This document shows positions 59,165 to 64,000 of a DNA stretch of 64,000 nucleotides, piece after piece; positions within the stretch are counted from its first letter, which is position 1; every line of letters begins with the position of its first letter. The position numbers and the translations under genes were made by a program. Source of the stretch: Bacteroidales bacterium (GTDB lineage Bacteria; Bacteroidota; Bacteroidia; Bacteroidales; F082); the NCBI GenBank assembly GCA_028277395.1, contig JANQGJ010000071.1, positions 1 to 64,000 of the forward strand, written 5' to 3'. A model generated the notes under the pieces. It was not told where the DNA came from and did no database searches. It saw nothing but the letters and a program-made list of their open reading frames with translations.

Positions 59165-61885
59165 TTACTTCACCAGAAACATCTTCCCGGATTGCAGATA
59201 ACTGCCCATTCTTATTTTATAAAAATATGTTCCTTTGGATAAGTTTTTACCATTGAATAATACTGAATATTTACCTTTTTGCAGCTCTTCATTTACTAAT
59301 GTAGCCATATTCCTTCCATGAACATCACAAATGTTTAATAACACATGACATTTGTTCTTAACATCAAATGAAATTGTTGTTTCATCACTGAAAGGGTTGG
59401 GATAATTTTGATACAAATTAAAAGCAACAGGATTTGTTGACAGATGTTCCTGTATTGACGATGTATCCGGAAGGGTAGTTATGTGGTGTTCTTTTACAAT
59501 AACACTGGAATCTCCGTTTCCAAATGAAGTAAGAGTGACAGTAAATGAGCCGTCTATTTCATATATATATGATGGGTTTTGATCTTTGCTTGTACCTCCG
59601 TCTCCGAAATCCCAGCGCCAGGAATCTGAAGAACAGGATTCATTTGTAAAGTTTACAGTAAACGGTACAACTCCGTATGTTGAGTCTGCAATGAACTCTG
59701 CTACAGGCGCCAGTAAATTATTCTCATACCATTTCATTTTATGGTCTGTTATAGATGCTGAAACAACATCAATATCACAATCATTATCAAAATCGGCCGC
59801 ATGTACACATGAAGCACCGTTGGCGTATGTTGAAATTATAGTCTGATCACCAAAGTTACCATCACCATCATTCTCATACCAGGCAATTTTATTATCTGCA
59901 TACGAAGCTGACAATACATCCATGTCACCATCATTATCAAGATCTGTAGCACAAACACTTCTTGCATCAATAGCATCACGGGAAATGATAATTTCATCGC
60001 TGAACTCTCCTTGATCAATATTTTCAAACCATGCTATTTTGTTATCATCAGCTGAGGCAGATATTAGGTCAATATCGCCATCATTATCAAAGTCAGCCGA
60101 TTGAATATAAATAGGTCCTTCTAAATCAGTAGAAATCGAGTGTCTTGTAAAATCGTTTGAAGTATCAATATTTTCGCACCATTTGATACTACCGCCTATC
60201 TGCCCAATAATTATATCTATATCTCCATCCAGATCAATGTCTGCAGTGCAGGCTGAATATGATGACCATTCCATGATATTTTGATGATCTCCGAACATTC
60301 CATTTCCGAGATTTTCGTACCAGATAGTTCCTCTGTAGCCTGTTGTTGAAATTACATCCATATCACCATCATCATCCAAATCAGCAGTCAGCACATTTGT
60401 TGGCCAGTTGAGTTCACTAGAGATTATATTCTGCGAGCCAAATTGTCCGTTGTTCTGATTCTCATACCATGCTATTTTATGATCTTCACGGGATGCAGAC
60501 AGCACATCCATATCTCCGTCATTATCCAGATCAGCAGCATGAACTGATCGTGCTTCTACAATACTTATGCTTATCATCTTTTGGTAAGAGAAGCCTCCAT
60601 TTTGGTCGTTCTCGTACCATGCAATTTTGTCATCAGCAGCAGATGCGGTAAGTACATCAGTAAATCCATCATTGTTAAGGTCTGCTGTGTAAACCATATC
60701 TGCATACATGGTATTAATTGTAATATCCTTAGGTAAACTGAAATCTACTTCGTTTTTATACCATACAAGGTTATAAGCCTGGGTAGCACCAGTAATTATG
60801 TCCGTGTTTCCATCATTGTCCACATCAGCAGCAACAGCAATAATAGGATTTACAGATGTTAAACTAATTACCATCTGTTCACCGAAAACACCATTACCTT
60901 TGTTTTCATACCAGGCAGTTTTATCATCAAATACTGATGTAGAGATTAAATCCAGGTCACCATCATCATCCAGGTCAGAAGTGTGAATAGATGTTGCTCC
61001 CTCCAGTTCAGTAGAAATAACGATACCGGCACTAAAATCGCCATCCCCATCATTTCTGAACCACTCAATTGTATACGTGTATGGAGTATAAATAACTGTG
61101 ATTGCGATGATATCCAAATCACCATCATTATCCAGGTCATCTGCTAAAAGATGACGGGTTTCAGGAGCTCCGTAGTCTATTACATGTGTCGTACCAAAAC
61201 TGCCATCTCCATTATTTACAATCCATTGAATATTATAGTCGTTTTCTGATGATGTAATAATATCTAAGTCCCCATCATCATCCATATCTGTTACTACAAA
61301 TGTCCGTGGTCTTTTAATGCTTGTAGTAATAATTTGTTTTTCACTAAACAATCCATTTCCAAGATTTCTGAACCATACTAAACTTGTGTCTCTGTAGTCG
61401 GAAATTATATCATTATAACCGTCACTATCAATATCAGCGATTTCTACAATATCTGTATACCTTGTACTGGTATCAAGTACAATTGCGTCTCCAAAATTCC
61501 CAACACCATCATTCTCGTACCAGGCCAGCAAATTGGTTTCACCATGAATTGAAAGTATATCATTATCTCCATCTCCATCAATGTCACCTACTTTTGCAGC
61601 ACCGTCATAAAATCCATAGGTCGCCGGTGTTTCTACTATAATATTCCGATAGCCAAACTCACCCTTACCATCATTCTTATACCACATTAAATGTGATGAA
61701 AGGATGACAATATCATCTATATTGTCACCATCAACATCAGCGACGTTTATTGAATATGTACTAAATGGTAATTGTTTCTCAATTCTATGAGGATTGCCAA
61801 ATTGTACCGACTGTGCAATTAGAATTTCAATACTGCAGAGTAGTACAAGCAGTAATAAACCAATAATTTTACTATACATATTCAT
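59165..61885 (-). CDS. FG-GAP/VCBS-repeat protein with PKD and T9SS type A domains
   Basis: The 906-residue secreted protein has a signal peptide (about residues 1-24, ending I-L-I-A-Q), then about fifteen integrin-like repeats with D-x-D-x-D-G-D-x-D calcium loops and a W-Y-E-N tail, forming one or two beta-propellers (about 30-745). A PKD domain (about 750-825, W-D-F-G-D-G-G) and a type A T9SS sorting domain (about 830-906, N-Y-P-N-P-F ... G-T-Y-F-Y-K-I) follow. Such proteins bind surfaces or polysaccharides. No enzyme domain is present. The start could be Met1 or Met3. Confidence 0.93.
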   Translation of the reverse strand: MNMYSKIIGLLLLVLLCSIEILIAQSVQFGNPHRIEKQLPFSTYSINVADVDGDNIDDIVILSSHLMWYKNDGKGEFGYRNIIVETPATYGFYDGAAKVGDIDGDGDNDILSIHGETNLLAWYENDGVGNFGDAIVLDTSTRYTDIVEIADIDSDGYNDIISDYRDTSLVWFRNLGNGLFSEKQIITTSIKRPRTFVVTDMDDDGDLDIITSSENDYNIQWIVNNGDGSFGTTHVIDYGAPETRHLLADDLDNDGDLDIIAITVIYTPYTYTIEWFRNDGDGDFSAGIVISTELEGATSIHTSDLDDDGDLDLISTSVFDDKTAWYENKGNGVFGEQMVISLTSVNPIIAVAADVDNDGNTDIITGATQAYNLVWYKNEVDFSLPKDITINTMYADMVYTADLNNDGFTDVLTASAADDKIAWYENDQNGGFSYQKMISISIVEARSVHAADLDNDGDMDVLSASREDHKIAWYENQNNGQFGSQNIISSELNWPTNVLTADLDDDGDMDVISTTGYRGTIWYENLGNGMFGDHQNIMEWSSYSACTADIDLDGDIDIIIGQIGGSIKWCENIDTSNDFTRHSISTDLEGPIYIQSADFDNDGDIDLISASADDNKIAWFENIDQGEFSDEIIISRDAIDARSVCATDLDNDGDMDVLSASYADNKIAWYENDGDGNFGDQTIISTYANGASCVHAADFDNDCDIDVVSASITDHKMKWYENNLLAPVAEFIADSTYGVVPFTVNFTNESCSSDSWRWDFGDGGTSKDQNPSYIYEIDGSFTVTLTSFGNGDSSVIVKEHHITTLPDTSSIQEHLSTNPVAFNLYQNYPNPFSDETTISFDVKNKCHVLLNICDVHGRNMATLVNEELQKGKYSVLFNGKNLSKGTYFYKIRMGSYLQSGKMFLVK

Positions 61886-62305
61886 GAAAACTTTTATGTG
61901 ATTAATGTGTTTATTGTATTAAGTAATTACAGGTAATCTTTAAATGTAGTTTAATAGCTGAATGTTCAGTTAATATGTAGTCTTGTCTGGTATCAATAGT
62001 AGCCGGCAGATATTACCAAAAATTATCAATTATCCGCTCCAAAGATAGGAAATTTAGTTTATGTGGTGTGTGTTGGTGTTTCGGTTTGGCTGTCTTTTTT
62101 CGTTGTGTTAGAGCTCAGATTAATTGTATCTATTATTTATCCTGTTATACAATCATTTAGGAAAATTGAGCAATTACGATGTGATCAATCTTTAATAAAA
62201 AAGCCTTTTATCTCTCTCTTTTTTATAATAATTGTATATTTGGATCATATAAACCTTGATTGTTTTGAATACGCCTATAATTCCAATTTCAATATTTAAC
62301 TAAAT
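61886..62305. other. Intergenic region between two secreted-protein genes
   Basis: This 420-bp AT-rich divergent gap holds a TATATTTG -7 element at 62235-62242 (plus), 63 bp upstream of the S41 gene. An open frame at 62063-62299 is hydrophobic and low-complexity and is not called. I see no RNA gene or terminator. Confidence 0.55.
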
Positions 62306-63658
62306 ATGAAAAACGCATTATTTATTTTAATAATATTATTCGTATCAACCTCATTTGCACAGCAAAACCAAACAATACTAAAAAGTGATATTGAAATTGG
62401 AGATGGTTATATGTTAACTACATTTCTAAAAGTTGATCAAGCAAACGACCAAATCATCTTTTCATCACCAAAAAATGCAGATGCAAGATTATTTGGTGGT
62501 TTTAAAGCAAGATTAGGACGGATGTTGGGTAAAAGTCCGAAAAAAGGAATTTTGTTAACAATTGATTCTAAACAAACAGGTGACAGCCTGAAAGGGACTA
62601 TTAAGTTACCTGTATTTGGGAAGCTGAAATTCAAAGGTCAATATAAGAATGGCATACTAACCGGCGAAATGATCAAAAATGACACTGTTCATATAGGTAA
62701 TATTAAAGGAATACAAAGTCAGGAAGAAAGTATCGATTACAGTTGCTTGTTCCCTAAGATCATTGAAATAACGGAAAACAACATCTATTCAAAATCAGTA
62801 CTACAAACGGATACATGGAAAAAGTATCAAAAGCAACTCAAAAAAATGTTAAACAATGTTCAGGATGATATTGAGTTGTTCATTGGATTTAATACGTTGA
62901 GTCCAAAACCTCCCTTTAGCCACTATGATTTATTATTATTGGAAACAAAAGAAGAAGATAACAGCACAGAAAATCCCGAAAAAAGAGAAGCAACCGTGAT
63001 CTACGAAAAGAAGAATGAAAGTACCGGTTATTTGAAGATCAAGAATTTCAGTACTTCTAAAAAGGAACTATCTGACATACTCCCCAGGGTAGTTAATGAG
63101 AATCCTGAGTATCTCATAATTGATCTGCAAGATAATAGTGGAGGTGGAGTTGAAGCCGCATTTGAATTTGCAAAATATATTACGGGTAGTTCCATTGAAA
63201 TAGGATATTTTGTTACGAATAAACTTCAATATGCAGACTTTGATATTGAACTATTTAATGAACTCCCGATTGCAGAACCCCAGACTACTAATGAGTTTAT
63301 CGAGACTCTAAAAAACGGAAAAGGTGCAAAACTTATGTTTACGAATTCAGGCACTCCTGTTTATAATGGGAATATTTTCATTCTGACAAATGGAAACACG
63401 GCAAGCACCTGCGAACCTATAGTTTATGTATTAAAAGAAAGTAAAAGAGCAACGATTATAGGTGAAAAAACAGCAGGGGCTATGTTGAGTGCAACATATT
63501 TTGATATTTCAGGTAAATATAAACTCGTTCTGCCAATAGCAGATTTTTATACGCATGATGGAGTTCGTCTGGATCGTACAGGTGTTACACCAAACATTGA
63601 GACTACCTCCGAAAACGCATTAGACAAAGCCCTGAGTTTAATAAATAATCAGGAATAA
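62306..63658 (+). CDS. Secreted S41-family serine peptidase
   Basis: The 450-residue protein has a signal peptide (about residues 1-19, ending S-F-A-Q). An N-terminal beta domain (about 25-140) precedes a helical linker, and the S41 core follows: L-I-I-D-L-Q-D-N-S-G-G-G (about 275), the nucleophile motif T-N-G-N-T-A-S-T-C-E-P (Ser in T-A-S-T-C) and G-E-K-T-A-G-A (Lys base). The motif is the tail-specific protease type. No PDZ domain is clear. It is probably an envelope protease of unknown substrate. Confidence 0.9.
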   Translation: MKNALFILIILFVSTSFAQQNQTILKSDIEIGDGYMLTTFLKVDQANDQIIFSSPKNADARLFGGFKARLGRMLGKSPKKGILLTIDSKQTGDSLKGTIKLPVFGKLKFKGQYKNGILTGEMIKNDTVHIGNIKGIQSQEESIDYSCLFPKIIEITENNIYSKSVLQTDTWKKYQKQLKKMLNNVQDDIELFIGFNTLSPKPPFSHYDLLLLETKEEDNSTENPEKREATVIYEKKNESTGYLKIKNFSTSKKELSDILPRVVNENPEYLIIDLQDNSGGGVEAAFEFAKYITGSSIEIGYFVTNKLQYADFDIELFNELPIAEPQTTNEFIETLKNGKGAKLMFTNSGTPVYNGNIFILTNGNTASTCEPIVYVLKESKRATIIGEKTAGAMLSATYFDISGKYKLVLPIADFYTHDGVRLDRTGVTPNIETTSENALDKALSLINNQE

Positions 63659-63780
63659 TAATTGTAATGAGAGAAAAAACAGCAATATACCCTCATTATC
63701 ACATCACTTTTTTATTTTACTTTGCTAATATAAAAAGTACATAAACGTAATAATGCCTGAATGCACTTAAATAATTAACT

Positions 63781-64000
63781 ATGAAGAATATACTGCTATT
63801 TTTAATGTTGATTCCTATTCTGGTTTACAGCCAGAGATGGGAAAATACTTATGGTTATTCAGTGCAAATAACAGATGATGGAGGGATATATTAACTGGTA
63901 GTAGATATCAGTTATATAATACTGATCAAAACAGATGAAAACGGGATTCTGACATCAACCACAGAAATACCAATCCCAAATGTAAACCGAAAATTGATCA
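63781..64000 (+). pseudogene. Frameshifted T9SS-type cargo gene remnant at the right edge
   Basis: The ATG at 63781 starts a signal-peptide-like M-K-N-I-L-L-F-L-M-L, then R-W-E-N-T-Y-G-Y-S-V-Q-I-T-D-D-G-G, and stops at a TAA (63892-63894). Another frame continues the family pattern as I-L-T-G-S-R-Y-Q-L-Y-N-T-D, and the original frame then reads I-L-I-K-T-D-E-N-G-I-L-T-S-T-T-E-I-P. That is the W-x-x-T-Y-G ... D-G-G-Y-I-x-T-G-S ... L-I-K-T-D-x-N-G plan of Bacteroidota surface proteins, with two frame breaks and missing blocks. The window ends before a sorting domain. Confidence 0.65.

Noticed and set aside
62063-62299. 78-residue open frame between the FG-GAP and S41 genes
   Set aside because: Hydrophobic, low-complexity, no family pattern, and it overlaps the likely promoter of the S41 gene.

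Overview
The window looks like chromosomal DNA of a low-GC Bacteroidota bacterium, most likely from the Bacteroidales/Marinilabiliales side of the phylum. Evidence: type IX secretion (T9SS) C-terminal sorting domains of both type A and type B, lipoproteins with Bacteroidota-style lipoboxes, a fused alpha/beta 2-oxoacid dehydrogenase E1, a zapA - 6S-like RNA - rny locus, TAnnTTTG promoter -7 elements, and families such as DUF2851, DUF1538 and PL-like TPR/barrel operons. I see no rRNA, tRNA, CRISPR array, phage module or intact insertion sequence.

Layout. 1-540: the end of a T9SS cargo gene, then a two-copy 194-bp palindrome-rich repeat running into the 3' end of a MoxR ATPase gene. 527-7483 (minus): a probable operon guaB - parvulin PPIase - PPIase-like lipoprotein - SurA-like PPIase - moxR, joining purine synthesis with periplasmic folding of outer-membrane proteins. 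7681-12405 (minus): a large type B T9SS cargo protein and an M16 peptidase pair (one subunit with HxxEH, one without). 12603-18805 (plus): glyA, sixA-ppk1 and a TPR protein. 18854-29705 (minus): purA, a Fur-family regulator, a RelA/SpoT homologue with a decayed-looking synthetase site, an N-acetylglucosamine kinase-like protein with DgkA, a MATE transporter, TatA, two lipoproteins, a K+ channel and DUF2851. 29817-32769 (plus): coiled-coil protein, zapA, 6S-like RNA, RNase Y and a small outer-membrane protein. 32828-44341: mixed housekeeping genes (def, ruvX, dapD, DEAD-box helicase, E1 dehydrogenase, PagL-like protein, aldose epimerase, gyrB). 44652-50641 (minus): giant TPR protein, outer-membrane barrel and S41-type lipoprotein.

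50932-58564 (plus) is the most interesting stretch. A secreted protein made of eleven to twelve 34-residue repeats around an S-S-N-T-E core precedes a LytS-type kinase, a second LytS-like protein whose phosphoacceptor His is replaced by Asp, and a LytTR response regulator. This looks like a complete envelope-sensing circuit. After 700 bp comes a four-gene unit: two DUF1538 membrane proteins, a PII-like protein and a CBS-domain protein, likely a nucleotide-regulated transporter.

58565-64000: a second tandem repeat region (two ~216-bp units with hairpins showing paired base changes and a 14-mer also present in the first repeat region), an FG-GAP/PKD T9SS type A protein, an S41 peptidase, and at the right edge a decayed T9SS-type gene. 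Positions and motifs were read from the sequence. Functional names rest on recognition of families without database searches.
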